Assembly (NCBI RefSeq): GCF_904426505.1
Contig: NZ_CAJGBN010000003.1
Location: forward strand, 62,001 to 126,000
Direction of reading: 5' to 3'
DNA from: Rubrivivax sp. A210
GTDB lineage: Bacteria; Pseudomonadota; Gammaproteobacteria; Burkholderiales; Burkholderiaceae_C
Length of the DNA stretch: 64,000 nt
The number at the start of each line of letters is the position of its first letter. Position 1 is the first letter of the stretch. Shown here one piece after another: positions 8,884 through 20,573 of the stretch. The position numbers were made by a program, and so were the translations under genes. The notes beneath the pieces were generated by a model. That model saw only the letters and a list, made by a program, of their open reading frames with translations, was not told the DNA's origin and made no database searches.

Positions 8884-11800
8884 TCATGGCGACGTGCGCG
8901 CGCTGGCGGCGCTGGCGGCTTGGGCGGGGCGGCTGGCGCCTGTGGCCGGTGCCGCCGTGGGCACGAGGCCGTACTGGGCGCGCTCGGCGTCGCTCAGTTC
9001 GCGCCCGACCCAGCGCGCGGCCTCCTGGGCAAGCTCAGGGCGCGCCCGGCAGACCTTGCAGGGCCACAGCCTGGCCGTGCCGTCGTAGCCGGTGGTCACC
9101 ACGGTGGCGCCGTCGGGTCCGAACTGGGCGCTCATCACGCGGCCGCGGTGGCCGCTCAGCACGGCCAGTTCGATGCCGCTGCCCACGTCCCACAAGCGTG
9201 CCGTGCGGTCCTCGCCGACGCTCAGGACGGTCTGGCCGTCGTCGGAGAATTCGCCGCTCAGCACCGGGCCGTGGTGCCCGCGCAAGGCCTTGAGCTCGCG
9301 GCCGCTGGCGGCTTCCCAGAGGCGGGCCGTGCTGTCGGCGCTGGTGCTCAGGATCTTGCGGCCGTCGTTGGAGAAGCGCACGGCAAGCACGCTGCCTTCG
9401 TGGCCACCGAGGGTGGTCACGCGCTTGCTGGCCAGGTGCCAGAGCCGGGCCTTGTGGTCGGTGCTGCCGTAGGCCACGGTCGAGCCGTCCGGCGACAGGC
9501 GCAGGCTCCTGATCTCGCCTTCGATGCCCGTCAGCGCGGCGCGCTCCTGGTTGCTGGCGATGTCCCACAGGCGCAGCGCCCGGCCGCCGTCCCTGGGGCC
9601 GCCGAGCGTGACCAGGGCCTTGCCGTCGCGCGTGAAGCGGGCGAAATCCAGCGGCGACGCGGCGCTGCCCAGGGTCAGCACCGCGGCGCCGGTGGCGACG
9701 TTCCAGACCCGTGCGGTCTTGTCGTCGCCCAGGGTCAGCACGAACTGGCTGTCGCGCGTGAACTGCAGGTTGGTGACGCGGGCCTGGTGCCCGCGCAGCA
9801 CCCGCAGCTCGGCGCCGCTGGCGGCATCCCACAGCGTCGCGGTGTCGCCGCCGCCGGTGGTGAGCACGCTCTTGCCGTCGGGCGACAGGCGGGCGCGGTA
9901 GACCGGCGGCTGGCCTTCGCCCAGCACCCGCAGCGGCTGGCCGGTGGCGGCATCCCACAGCCGGGCGGTGCGGTCATAGCTTTCGGTGAGCAGGGTGCGG
10001 CCGTCGGCGGCAAACTGCGCCGTGGTGACCGGGCCCGTGTGCCCTTGCAGCACCGGGTGCGTGCTCGACGAGGCCGCATCCCACAGCCCCAGCGACTTGT
10101 CGCTGATCACGGTGGCCATGAGGCTGCCGTCGGGCGACAGGCGGGCTTCGGCCACGGCGTTCTCGTGACCGCCGGCGATGTGGTGCAGGCGAGCGCTGGC
10201 CACGTCCCAGAGTCGCACCGTGCCGCTGTCGTCACGCGTGAGCACGGCGCGGCCGTTGGCGGACAGCGAGGCGCTGCGCACCACGCCGTCGTGGTCATCG
10301 AAAACCTGCAGCGAGCGCCCGGTGGCCAGGTTCCAGACCACGGCCTTGCCGTCGGCGCCGGCACTCAGGGCCTGCTGGCCATTGCCCGAGAACTGGACCG
10401 TGGAGACCTCGCCCTCGTGCCCCTGGAGCGCCAGCCGCTGGCGGCCGCTGGCGGCGTCCCAGAGCCGCACGACACCGTCTTCCTGGCCGCCGGTGAGCAC
10501 CCAGCGGCCATCGGCAGACAGCGCGACCGCGGCCGACCTGAGCCCCTTGCCGCCCAGCAGGCGCAGCGGCTTGCCGCTGGCCACGTCCCAGGTCCGCACG
10601 CTGCCGTCCTGCGCCATCGCCAGCATCCAGCGTCCATCGGGTGCGAGGTGGGCCTGGTCCTGCGGGCTGCTGTCGTCGCCGATCTCGCCGAGCTGCCGGG
10701 CCGTGAGGCCGTTCCACAGGCGCACGGTGCCGCGCTCATCGAGCGTCAGCACCGTCTTGCCGTCGGCCGAAAGATCGGCGCTCTTCACCATCGCCAGGTC
10801 GTGCTCGCCAAGGGTCTGGATGGCGGCGCCGGTGGCCGCGTTCCACAGCATGGCGGAGAAGTCGTCGCTGACCGTCACCACGGTCTGGCCGTCGGCGGCG
10901 AAGCGGGCGCTGTTGATCGGCCCCAGGTGACCCGCCAGTACCGCCAGCGGCCGGCCGCTGGCGACGTCCCACAGCCTTGCCGTGCCGTCGACGCTGGCGC
11001 TCAGCAGCTGCTTGCCATCGGCCGAGAACTGGACCGCGGTGACCTGGCTCTGGTGCCCGCGCAGCAGCAGGCGGGGGCGCTCGACCGCCACCACGGCGCG
11101 CAGCACGGCCCGGGCCAGCGCCGATTCGGGGTGCAGGCGCCGGGCCTCCAGCGCCAGCAGCGCGCTCAGGTCGGGGTGCTCGCGGCGCAGGCTCTCGGCC
11201 GTGGTGGCCAGTTCGTTGGCCTGGGCCTCGCTGGCCAGCGACTGCGCCAACCGCGTCTGCGCGCGGGCCAGGTCCAGGCTGTCGTCGGCGCGGCTCCAGA
11301 ACGCCAGGGCGACGAAGCCGAAGACAAGGGCCACCAGCGCGCCCAGAACGGCGATGTGGCGCTGGCGGCGGATGACGCGCTCGGTCTTCACCGCATCGGC
11401 AAGGCGCTTGTCGCGCTCGGCCAGGGCCTGGCGCCGCAATTCCTCCCTCTCGGTCTTGACGCGCCGCCGTTCAAGCTTGGCGGCGGCAATCTGGCTGCGG
11501 CTGGCGCTGATGTAGGCGTCGACCTCGGCCCAGGAGCCCGCGCCGGTGTAGCGCAGCGCCCAGCATTCGGGGTGGCCGCGCTCCGCGATGCGCTTGCGCC
11601 AGGCCGTGGCCAGCGCGTTGTCGGCATCGCTGAGGCTGTTGTTGGTGGATTCGCCGCCTTCGCCGTTTTCGCCGTTTTCGCCGAGGTCGGCGCCATCGCC
11701 GCCATCGCTGCCTGCCCCGCCGCGTTGCCGCGCCCGCCGCAGCCAGTCGCGCAGCTCGGTCGCGTCGCGCTCTTCCTCGTCGAGCCAGCGCTGGAACCGG

Positions 11801-13020
11801 TGCCAGCGCCGCAACAGGCTCTCGTGGCTGATGTCCAGGGTCACCGCGTCGCTGTCCAGGGCTTCGGCCGCCGGCAGCAGGAAGTTGCGGTCGTCCTTCT
11901 GGAACACATGGGCGATGGCGCGCAGCTCGGCCCGCGTGGCGCCCGTGGCCTGCTCGACCTCGCCCAGCAGCGGGCGCCGGCGCGTCAACTGGCCCTGCGC
12001 TGAAACCTCGGCCAGCAGCAGGAAGAGCCGCCGCACCAGCGCCTGCCTGGGCGGGTCGCCATCCAGTTCTGCCAACGCGGCATCGGCGTGGTTGGACAGC
12101 GCGCCCAGCACGCCACCGGCCGTGTGGTAATCGTCCAGCTCGAGCCGCAGGCCGACGCCGCCGCCATGGCGGCGCTGCGCCGTCTTCCAGGTCTGCATCA
12201 ACGCGTGCTGCAGCAGCGGCAGCTGGTCGGGGCGGTCGCCGGCGTCGTTGATGACGCCGTTGACCAGGCCGTCCTCGAAGCCGAAGGGGCTCAGGCCGTC
12301 GCCATCGAGTTGGGCCGGCCCGAGGATGACGCGTTCCATCTGGGCGCGGTCGAGCCGGGGCACCAGGAACTGGCTGCGGCTGATCTTCTCGGGCAGCCCC
12401 AGGAAGGCCTCGCAGTCGCCGATGAAGTCGGAGCGCATGGTGATGATCACGCGCAGCGGGCGCAGGCGGTCGGCGGCGCCGCGCAGCAGCATGCGCACGA
12501 AGGCCGCACCTTCGTCGCGCTGCACCGCGCCTGGCGCCGGCGCCGCGCCGCGGCGGTAGGCGAACAGTTCCTCGAACTGGTCGACCACCACCAGCAGGCC
12601 GTCGTCGCTGCCGTGGCCGCACAGACGGTGGGCCTGCTGCAGCGCCTGGCCCTCGGTGCGCAGCACGGTCAGCAGGCCCTCCTTCAGCGCGCCCGGAGGC
12701 AGGTTGGATGGCGTCACCGCGCCTTCGGCCAAGGCCTCGGCCAGCGCCTCGAAGGGGTGGTTGCCGGGCTTGGCGATGGCCACCTGCCAGCGCGCGCAGC
12801 CGAGCAGAAAGCCCTCGCGCACCAGCGGCACCAGGCCGGCACGCACCAGCGACGACTTGCCCGAGCCGCTGGAGCCGACGACGGCCAGGAAGGCGTCGTC
12901 CTCGAGCAGCGTCAGCACCGTGCTGATCTGCTCTTCGCGCCCGAAGAACAGGCGCTGATCGGCCTCGTCGAAGGGCCGCAGCCCGATGTAGGGCAACACG
13001 CCGCCGGCGGCGGCCGTCAT
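8884..13020 (-). CDS. nSTAND NTPase with 16 WD40 units (candidate immune sensor)
   Basis: This 1378-residue protein begins LPYIGLRPFDEADQRLFFGR, the classic entry into nSTAND ATPases. Walker A is GSSGSGKSS (49-57) and Walker B is LLVVVDQFEELF near 142-153. A charged linker and one hydrophobic helix (IAVLGALVALVFGFVALAF, about 550-570) follow. The C-terminal half, roughly 650-1325, holds 16 WD units ending in RLWD-type tetrapeptides, probably two propellers. Its start overlaps the stop of the TIR gene by 4 nt (ATGA), so the two are made together. STAND proteins are signal-sensing ATPases; many bacterial ones act in phage defence. No effector domain is visible in this chain, so the TIR partner is the likely output. 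Confidence 0.9.
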   Translation of the reverse strand: MTAAAGGVLPYIGLRPFDEADQRLFFGREEQISTVLTLLEDDAFLAVVGSSGSGKSSLVRAGLVPLVREGFLLGCARWQVAIAKPGNHPFEALAEALAEGAVTPSNLPPGALKEGLLTVLRTEGQALQQAHRLCGHGSDDGLLVVVDQFEELFAYRRGAAPAPGAVQRDEGAAFVRMLLRGAADRLRPLRVIITMRSDFIGDCEAFLGLPEKISRSQFLVPRLDRAQMERVILGPAQLDGDGLSPFGFEDGLVNGVINDAGDRPDQLPLLQHALMQTWKTAQRRHGGGVGLRLELDDYHTAGGVLGALSNHADAALAELDGDPPRQALVRRLFLLLAEVSAQGQLTRRRPLLGEVEQATGATRAELRAIAHVFQKDDRNFLLPAAEALDSDAVTLDISHESLLRRWHRFQRWLDEEERDATELRDWLRRARQRGGAGSDGGDGADLGENGENGEGGESTNNSLSDADNALATAWRKRIAERGHPECWALRYTGAGSWAEVDAYISASRSQIAAAKLERRRVKTEREELRRQALAERDKRLADAVKTERVIRRQRHIAVLGALVALVFGFVALAFWSRADDSLDLARAQTRLAQSLASEAQANELATTAESLRREHPDLSALLALEARRLHPESALARAVLRAVVAVERPRLLLRGHQSQVTAVQFSADGKQLLSASVDGTARLWDVASGRPLAVLAGHLGPINSARFAADGQTVVTVSDDFSAMLWNAATGAAIQTLGEHDLAMVKSADLSADGKTVLTLDERGTVRLWNGLTARQLGEIGDDSSPQDQAHLAPDGRWMLAMAQDGSVRTWDVASGKPLRLLGGKGLRSAAVALSADGRWVLTGGQEDGVVRLWDAASGRQRLALQGHEGEVSTVQFSGNGQQALSAGADGKAVVWNLATGRSLQVFDDHDGVVRSASLSANGRAVLTRDDSGTVRLWDVASARLHHIAGGHENAVAEARLSPDGSLMATVISDKSLGLWDAASSSTHPVLQGHTGPVTTAQFAADGRTLLTESYDRTARLWDAATGQPLRVLGEGQPPVYRARLSPDGKSVLTTGGGDTATLWDAASGAELRVLRGHQARVTNLQFTRDSQFVLTLGDDKTARVWNVATGAAVLTLGSAASPLDFARFTRDGKALVTLGGPRDGGRALRLWDIASNQERAALTGIEGEIRSLRLSPDGSTVAYGSTDHKARLWHLASKRVTTLGGHEGSVLAVRFSNDGRKILSTSADSTARLWEAASGRELKALRGHHGPVLSGEFSDDGQTVLSVGEDRTARLWDVGSGIELAVLSGHRGRVMSAQFGPDGATVVTTGYDGTARLWPCKVCRARPELAQEAARWVGRELSDAERAQYGLVPTAAPATGASRPAQAASAASARTSP

Positions 13021-14399
13021 CCGGCGGCCCGCCGCACGTCGTCGAAGAACTGGGTCACCTCGGGCGGCACCTTTTCACCGTTGCCGGCCTGGGCGCGGTG
13101 CAGCTTGGGGGGCATGGTCTTGAGCAGGCGGGCCCAGCTCGGCTCGGGGGGCGGCCAGTAGACCAGGGCCACCGGCGGGCGCCGCGTCGCGTCTTTCACG
13201 CCGATCTGGATCTGCCGGCACTGCACCATGGCCTCGCGCGGCGACTGCGGGCCTTCTTCCATCGCCTGCGCATCGCAGACGATGAGAAAGCCCTGGCAGG
13301 GGTCGCTGACCTGCTTGGAGGCGAAGCTCTCGTCCGGCGCCAGCAGGTCCGAGACCATGCCTTGTTCAAGGTAGATCCACTGGAACACGCGCTCCCACAG
13401 CGCGTCGCGGTTGGCCGAGCGTATGTCCACGCGCACCATGGGCGGCGTCTCGTCCTCGTCGCCGCCGCGGTCGACGGCGGCGGCCTTGGGCGGGCCCAGC
13501 TGCTTCTTCAGCGAGACGAGAAAGTCGTCGAAGGCCGAGACGATGAGGTCGGGCCGCTTGAGCCATTCGCGGTGGGCGTCGGGCTGCACCTGGGACAGGT
13601 CGATCTGGTCGCTGCGGAAGACGAAGCGCGGCAGGCCGGCGGCCAGGGCGCCTTCGAACTGCAGGCGGTCGAAGTTGCCGCGCTTCCAGGGGTAGGGGCC
13701 CAGCAATTGGACATAGGCCTCGCTGCGCGCCAGGTCGCGCCTGAGCGCGGTCTCGTAGTCGGCCTGCTCGTCTTCCTGGGGCTGCAGCACGGTCCAGCCG
13801 ATTTCTTCCAGCAAGGTCTTCACGGCGCGCCGGTTCACCGGCCGCGTGTCGTCGTCGAGATCGGGCGTGCACTCGGCCAGGAAGACGTGGCGCGCTGCGG
13901 CCGGCGCGGTGGTGGCGGTGGCGGCGGGCGCGGCCTTGGCCGGGCAGGCCAGGCGCAGGCGGTTGAGCACCAGGTCCACCGTCTCGGCCAGCGGGCGATT
14001 GCGGATGTCGAGGTTGATGTTGTTGCCGTACATGCCTTCGACCTCGCCGTCGCCCACGCGCAGCGGCAGGATGCGGTAGGCGTCGCAGGCCTCGCCGCTG
14101 GCACGCAGCTTCATGGCCCGCGCACGCACCGCGTCGTACTCGGCCAGCGGCCAGGCCTTGGCGCCATAGCTGCCCGAGACGCCGATGACCACCATCTCGC
14201 TGAGTTCGCCATAGACCTTCTGCAGCCGCAGGTCGCCGTCCTGGCCGGCGATGAAATGCTCGAACCAGCGGTCATAGAAGACCGTGCCTTCGCCCAGCCG
14301 TTGTTCGAGTGCGGTGGCCAGCGGTTCGATCAGCGCGCGGTCGGCGCCGGAAAAGGTGAAGGCGACGAGAAATCGTTCGGGTACTGTGCGCAATGGCAT
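13017..14399 (-). CDS. TIR-domain protein with a second TIR-like region (candidate effector)
   Basis: This 460-residue protein starts with a TIR-type domain: the strand FLVAFTFSGADRALIEPLA, then EMVVIGVSGSYGAKAWPLAE. Trp83 and Glu87 are placed like the conserved Trp and catalytic Glu of NAD-cleaving TIRs. A second region (about 165-300) begins RHVFLAECTPDLDDDTRPVN and contains AYVQLLGPYPWKRG, resembling TIR-like or DUF4062-type domains. The C-terminal third is unassigned. It directly precedes and overlaps an nSTAND/WD40 gene. NAD depletion on activation is an inference from the TIR family, not shown. Confidence 0.78.
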   Translation of the reverse strand: MPLRTVPERFLVAFTFSGADRALIEPLATALEQRLGEGTVFYDRWFEHFIAGQDGDLRLQKVYGELSEMVVIGVSGSYGAKAWPLAEYDAVRARAMKLRASGEACDAYRILPLRVGDGEVEGMYGNNINLDIRNRPLAETVDLVLNRLRLACPAKAAPAATATTAPAAARHVFLAECTPDLDDDTRPVNRRAVKTLLEEIGWTVLQPQEDEQADYETALRRDLARSEAYVQLLGPYPWKRGNFDRLQFEGALAAGLPRFVFRSDQIDLSQVQPDAHREWLKRPDLIVSAFDDFLVSLKKQLGPPKAAAVDRGGDEDETPPMVRVDIRSANRDALWERVFQWIYLEQGMVSDLLAPDESFASKQVSDPCQGFLIVCDAQAMEEGPQSPREAMVQCRQIQIGVKDATRRPPVALVYWPPPEPSWARLLKTMPPKLHRAQAGNGEKVPPEVTQFFDDVRRAAG

Positions 14400-14566
14400 G
14401 GCGACACTCCAGGGTAAGGCGAAGCTACCACGGCCGCCAAGGCCCGCAATGCCGGCTTACTAGGGGGTGATGCCGGGGCCGGTGCCAAGCACGCGGCACG
14501 GGGCGCGCTGGCCGCGCTGGCGCAGGGGCCGAGGGCCAGGGCGATGGCCTCGCCGCGATGGCCTGA

Positions 14567-16648
<2,082 letters not shown>

Positions 16649-16661
16649 AGGGAGGCCCGCG

Positions 16662-17195
16662 ATGGCCGTGAGAGAGATATTGACCCTCGGTGACGAACGC
16701 CTGCTGCGCCAGGCCAGGCCGGTCACCGCCTTCGGCACGCCCGAGTTGCATGCCCTGGTGCAGGACATGTGGGAAACCATGGCCGCGGCCGATGGTGCCG
16801 GCCTGGCGGCACCGCAGATAGCCGTCGACCTGCAACTGGTGGTGTTCGGCTTCGAGCACAACGAGCGTTATCCCGAGGCACCGGCGGTGCCGCGCACGGT
16901 GCTCATCAACCCGGTCATCACGCCGCTGGAAGACACGGTGGTCGAGGGCTGGGAAGGCTGCCTCTCGGTGCCCGGCCTGCGCGGCGTGGTGCCGCGGCTG
17001 GCGCGCATCCGCTACCAGGGCTTCGATGCCTATGGTGCGGCGGTGGACCGCGTCGCCGAGGGCTTTCACGCCCGCGTGGTGCAGCATGAGTGCGACCACC
17101 TCATAGGCCGCCTCTACCCGACGCGCATGGAAGAGGGTACTGAGCCCGTGGGCATCGAAGAGGCGCTGGCGCTGCAGGCGGCCACGCGGGCCTGA
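16662..17195 (+). CDS. def: Peptide deformylase
   Basis: This 177-residue protein carries all three deformylase motifs: [16 protein letters not shown] with Cys100, and HECDHL with His142, Glu143 and His146, which bind and activate the metal. It removes the formyl group from nascent proteins. A strong AAGGGAGG ribosome-binding site overlaps the end of ligA (ATGAAGGGAGG). The HECDHL form followed by a short tail fits a secondary-type deformylase such as those separate from fmt; no fmt gene is adjacent here. Confidence 0.95.
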   Translation: MAVREILTLGDERLLRQARPVTAFGTPELHALVQDMWETMAAADGAGLAAPQIAVDLQLVVFGFEHNERYPEAPAVPRTVLINPVITPLEDTVVEGWEGCLSVPGLRGVVPRLARIRYQGFDAYGAAVDRVAEGFHARVVQHECDHLIGRLYPTRMEEGTEPVGIEEALALQAATRA

Positions 17196-17210
17196 GCCTG
17201 CCCTTGGGCA

Positions 17211-17903
17211 TCAGGCCGGCGCCGCCGCCTCGTCCTGCACCAGGCGGCCGGCGTCGATGCGCAGCTGGCGCTGGCAGCGCTCGGCGATGGCGCGGTCATG
17301 GGTCACCAGCACCAGGGTCGTGCCGGCCTCGCGGTTGAGGTCGAACATCAGCGCCATCACGGTCGCGCCGGTGGCGAAGTCCAGGCTGCCCGTGGGCTCG
17401 TCGGCCAGCAGCACGGCCGGCCGCACGACGAAGGCGCGCGCCAGCGCCACGCGCTGCTGCTCGCCGCCCGACAAGACCTTGGGGTAGTGGGAGAGGCGCT
17501 CGCCCAGGCCGACGCGGCGCAGCATCTCTGTCGCGGCCGCGCGTGCATCGTTGCGCCCCATCAGTTCCAGCGGCAGCATCACGTTTTCCAGCGCCGTCAG
17601 GTTGCCCAGCAGCTGGAAGCTCTGGAAGACGAAGCCGACCTGCTGGGCGCGCAACGCGGCGCGGGCGTCCTCGTCGAGGGCAAAGAGGTCGGCGCCGGCC
17701 AGGCGCACCGTGCCCGAGGTCGGCACGTCGAGGCCGGCGATGATGGACAGCAGCGTGCTCTTGCCCGAGCCCGAGGCACCGACGATGGCCACCGACTCGC
17801 GTGCGCGCAGCTCGAAATCGATCTCATGGAGTATGGTCAGCGTCCCGGTCGAATCGGCCACCTGCTTGGTGACCCGCTGTACGGCAATGATGGCTTCAGG
17901 CAT
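17211..17903 (-). CDS. ybbA: ABC transporter ATP-binding protein, YbbA/LolD type
   Basis: This 230-residue ATPase of the MacB/LolD subfamily has Walker A GASGSGKST, the Q-loop VGFVFQSFQLLGNL, the signature LSGGEQQRVALARA and Walker B AVLLADEPTGSLD. YbbA normally pairs with the FtsX-like permease YbbP; no permease gene lies next to it in this window. Its start codon overlaps that of the divergent tesA within the tetranucleotide CATG at 17901-17904. Convergent with def across a 15-nt gap. Confidence 0.88.
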   Translation of the reverse strand: MPEAIIAVQRVTKQVADSTGTLTILHEIDFELRARESVAIVGASGSGKSTLLSIIAGLDVPTSGTVRLAGADLFALDEDARAALRAQQVGFVFQSFQLLGNLTALENVMLPLELMGRNDARAAATEMLRRVGLGERLSHYPKVLSGGEQQRVALARAFVVRPAVLLADEPTGSLDFATGATVMALMFDLNREAGTTLVLVTHDRAIAERCQRQLRIDAGRLVQDEAAAPA

Positions 17904-18579
17904 GAATCGTTTCGCGTTGGCGCGGCGCGCCTTGCTGGCTCAGGGGATCGCGCACTTTAGCCTGCCGGGCCTGCTGGCCGCGGCGGCTGCCCCGGCAGCC
18001 TTGCGCGCCCAGGGGGCGGCTGCACCCACGCTGCTGGTGCTGGGTGACAGCCTCTCGGCCGAGTACGGCCTGGCGCGCGGGCGCGGCTGGGTGGCGCTGC
18101 TGGAACAGCGGCTGGCGCGCGAGCGCCTGGCCTGGAAGGTGGTGAACGCCAGCGTCAGCGGCGAAACCACAGCCGGCGGCCGCACCCGCTTGCCGGCCCT
18201 GTTGACGCAACACCGGCCGCGCGTGGTGCTGATCGAACTGGGCGGCAACGACGGCCTGCGCGGCCTGGCGCTGGCCGGCACGCGCGACAACCTGCTGGCA
18301 ATGGCGCGTGCGGCCAAGGCCGCCGGCGCGCGGGTGATGTTTGCCGGCATCGCCGTGCCGCCCAACTACGGCCGCTCCTACGGCGAGGCGCTCTATGCGC
18401 TTTTCGGCGAGGTGGCCAAGGCAGAAGGCGCGGCGCTGCTGCCCTTCTTGTTGGCCGGCGTGGCCGATGGGCCGGATGCCGACGTGATGTTCCAGGACGA
18501 CCGCATCCACCCGCGCGCCGAGGCCCACCCGCGCATCCTGGCCAACGTCTGGCCGGTGCTGCGGCCGCTGCTCAGGTAG
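17902..18579 (+). CDS. tesA: Arylesterase / thioesterase I / lysophospholipase (TesA)
   Basis: This 225-residue SGNH hydrolase has block I GDSLS with nucleophile Ser50, block III GGND at 114-117, and the catalytic pair Asp200/His203 in DRIHP. The N-terminus looks like an export signal (RRALLAQGIAHFSLPGLLAA), placing the enzyme in the periplasm as for E. coli TesA. It hydrolyses acyl-CoA and other esters. The gene is divergent to ybbA and the two ATG codons share the two central bases of CATG, so each promoter must lie inside the other coding region. Confidence 0.9.
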   Translation: MNRFALARRALLAQGIAHFSLPGLLAAAAAPAALRAQGAAAPTLLVLGDSLSAEYGLARGRGWVALLEQRLARERLAWKVVNASVSGETTAGGRTRLPALLTQHRPRVVLIELGGNDGLRGLALAGTRDNLLAMARAAKAAGARVMFAGIAVPPNYGRSYGEALYALFGEVAKAEGAALLPFLLAGVADGPDADVMFQDDRIHPRAEAHPRILANVWPVLRPLLR

Positions 18580-18600
18580 CGGTCGCGGCAAGGGCCTGGC

Positions 18601-20505
18601 TCAGCGCAGGTTCTCGCGCTCTCGCGGAATGCCGCCGCGGCGCTCGTCCTTGCGTTCGTCGTCGCGGCGTTGCTCGGCAGGGCGCGGCTGGGCGGGCGGC
18701 TGGGCCGCCGGTTGTGGTGGCGGTGCCACGGCCGGCGCCGGGCGCGGCTGAGGGGCCGGCTGTGCGGCCGGTTGCGGCGGCGGGCGGGGGGCTTGTTGGG
18801 GCGGCGCCGCCGGACGCTCGCGCGGCGGCGCAGGCTGTGCAGGTTGCGGCGCCGGTTGCGGCGCGGCCAGGGGTGCCGGCTGAGGCGCGGCCTGAGGCGC
18901 CGGTGCGACCACGGCGGGCCGCACCGGAGCCTGGGGCAGCGCGTCGCGAGCGGCTTCCCGCGGTGTTTCACGCCGGGCTTCGCGCGGCTCGTCGCGCTGG
19001 CGTTCACGCCCACGGTCGGGCTCGGAGTGGCGGTCCCTTCTTTCGGGCACGGCGATCACGGTGTTGGGGGCCGTGGGCGCGGCCGGGGCTCGCTGCTGCT
19101 GCGGTGGCTGCTGGCGCAGGTCGACCACGCCCTGGGGTTGTCTTCCCGGATTCGGGACCTGCCGCTGCTCGCGCGGCGGTTGCGGCGCCAGCGCCTCGCG
19201 CGGCGGCGGGGCCAGCGGGCTGAGCGGTTGCACCGCAATGGGGCGCGGCCGGCCGCGCTCTTCAAGCACCTCGCGCGCCACCGGCTGGCGCCGGCTCAGC
19301 ACGTCGCGCGGCACCGCGGTGATGCCGCCGGGCACGCCCTGGTTGCCGTACATGATGGGGCCGGTGGGCACCTGCACCGGCGGCCGGGCGCGGCGGTCGC
19401 CCGGGTGGGGGCGGTGGTTGACGCGGTCTTCGTAGCGCGGCGTGGCGCGGTACCAGGGCCGGTAGATCTCGCGCGGCGCCAGCGGCACCCAGGCCACGGC
19501 GGGCGCACCCAGGTTGATGGAGACGCTGAAATTCGGGCCCCCGACCCAGGCCACCAGGGCCGGGGCATAGACCGGGCGGGCGACGTAATCGCCCGGATGC
19601 CAGGCCCAGCGGTCGCGCCAGTGGACCCAGCGGCCGTAGTGGAAAGGCGCGAAACCCCAGGGCGCGTCGTCGACCCAGGTCCAGCCCCAGGGCTGGACCC
19701 AGGTCCAGCGGCCATAGCGGTAAGGCGCCCAGTCGTCGCGCACCGTGGTCGGCATCCAGACCGCGCCGTAGTCCGGGTGCTGCTCCCAGCGGCCGTTGCG
19801 GTCGAGTTCCTCGGCGCCGGTCATCTCGGGCGAGACATGGCGCGCTGATTCGCTGCGCTCGTCGCGCCGGTCCTCGCTGGCGACCCAGGCCGCGAAACCG
19901 TCGTTTTCCGGCACGCCGAAGCGCGAGCGCAGCGGTCCGCGCTCGCCGTCCTCGCGCCACAGTTCGATGCGCTGGCCGCGTTCGATGGTGAAGCCGTTGC
20001 GCTCGTCGACGCGCAGCGCGCCCCGCAATGCCGTGGCATGGGTGGTCTCGTCGCGGCGGTCGAGGCGGTAGAGGCCGGCGCGCAGCGGCTGCAGGCCGAC
20101 CTCGGTGGTGTCGAGGGCTATCTCGTCGGCGATCTCGCGCGAACGCACCTGCAGCGCCAGGCTGCCGCGGTGCAGGCGCAGTGCGATGCGCTGGTCGTCG
20201 ATGCGGGTCAGCTCCAACTCGGTGGATTCGTTGAGCCGCACGACGGTGGACCCGATGCGCATCTCGGCCGTGGCGCGGGCGGCGGTGACCAGGCGGTCGC
20301 CGCTGGTCAGCGGGCGGTTGCGCTCGGCGTCGGCCCATTCGCCCTGTTCGAGGTCGTACCAGGAGACTTCGCCCTGGATCACGGCCAGGCGGCCGACCCT
20401 GCCGGGAGGATCGTCCTGCGCAAAGGCGCTGGGCCAGGGGGCGAGCAGCAGGGCCAGCGCGGCCAGCCAGGCTCGGACGAGCGGCGTCAGGAAGGATTTA
20501 GCCAT
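18601..20505 (-). CDS. FecR-domain, tryptophan- and proline-rich secreted protein (DUF6600-like)
   Basis: This 634-residue protein has a Sec signal (residues 1-29, ending SAFA). A FecR-like beta domain of about 100 residues follows (GRLAVIQGEVSWYDLEQG through LHRGSLALQVRSRE). A Trp-rich region near 235-330 (YGRWTWVQPWGWTW and related strings) resembles DUF6600 proteins. From about 360 onward it is a low-complexity Pro/Ala/Gln/Arg tail. It follows the first RegA-like gene by 68 nt, where a 6-bp hairpin (20532-20547) lies. Function is unknown; an envelope or cell-surface role is inferred from the signal and the extended tail. Confidence 0.8.
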   Translation of the reverse strand: MAKSFLTPLVRAWLAALALLLAPWPSAFAQDDPPGRVGRLAVIQGEVSWYDLEQGEWADAERNRPLTSGDRLVTAARATAEMRIGSTVVRLNESTELELTRIDDQRIALRLHRGSLALQVRSREIADEIALDTTEVGLQPLRAGLYRLDRRDETTHATALRGALRVDERNGFTIERGQRIELWREDGERGPLRSRFGVPENDGFAAWVASEDRRDERSESARHVSPEMTGAEELDRNGRWEQHPDYGAVWMPTTVRDDWAPYRYGRWTWVQPWGWTWVDDAPWGFAPFHYGRWVHWRDRWAWHPGDYVARPVYAPALVAWVGGPNFSVSINLGAPAVAWVPLAPREIYRPWYRATPRYEDRVNHRPHPGDRRARPPVQVPTGPIMYGNQGVPGGITAVPRDVLSRRQPVAREVLEERGRPRPIAVQPLSPLAPPPREALAPQPPREQRQVPNPGRQPQGVVDLRQQPPQQQRAPAAPTAPNTVIAVPERRDRHSEPDRGRERQRDEPREARRETPREAARDALPQAPVRPAVVAPAPQAAPQPAPLAAPQPAPQPAQPAPPRERPAAPPQQAPRPPPQPAAQPAPQPRPAPAVAPPPQPAAQPPAQPRPAEQRRDDERKDERRGGIPRERENLR

Positions 20506-20573
20506 CGCCCTTCAACGCGCCAGGGTGGGGCGCCGCCGACCGGCGGCTTGTAAAGGCTGGTGAAGGCCGGCCG

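Noticed and set aside
8989..11100. WD40-coding repeats as a DNA tandem repeat or CRISPR-like array
   Set aside because: The periodicity is at protein level with diverged codons; no identical DNA units or spacers occur.
8875..12003. 1042-codon plus-strand frame over the nSTAND gene
   Set aside because: A repetitive shadow of the WD40 repeats; the minus strand has Walker motifs and 16 WD units.
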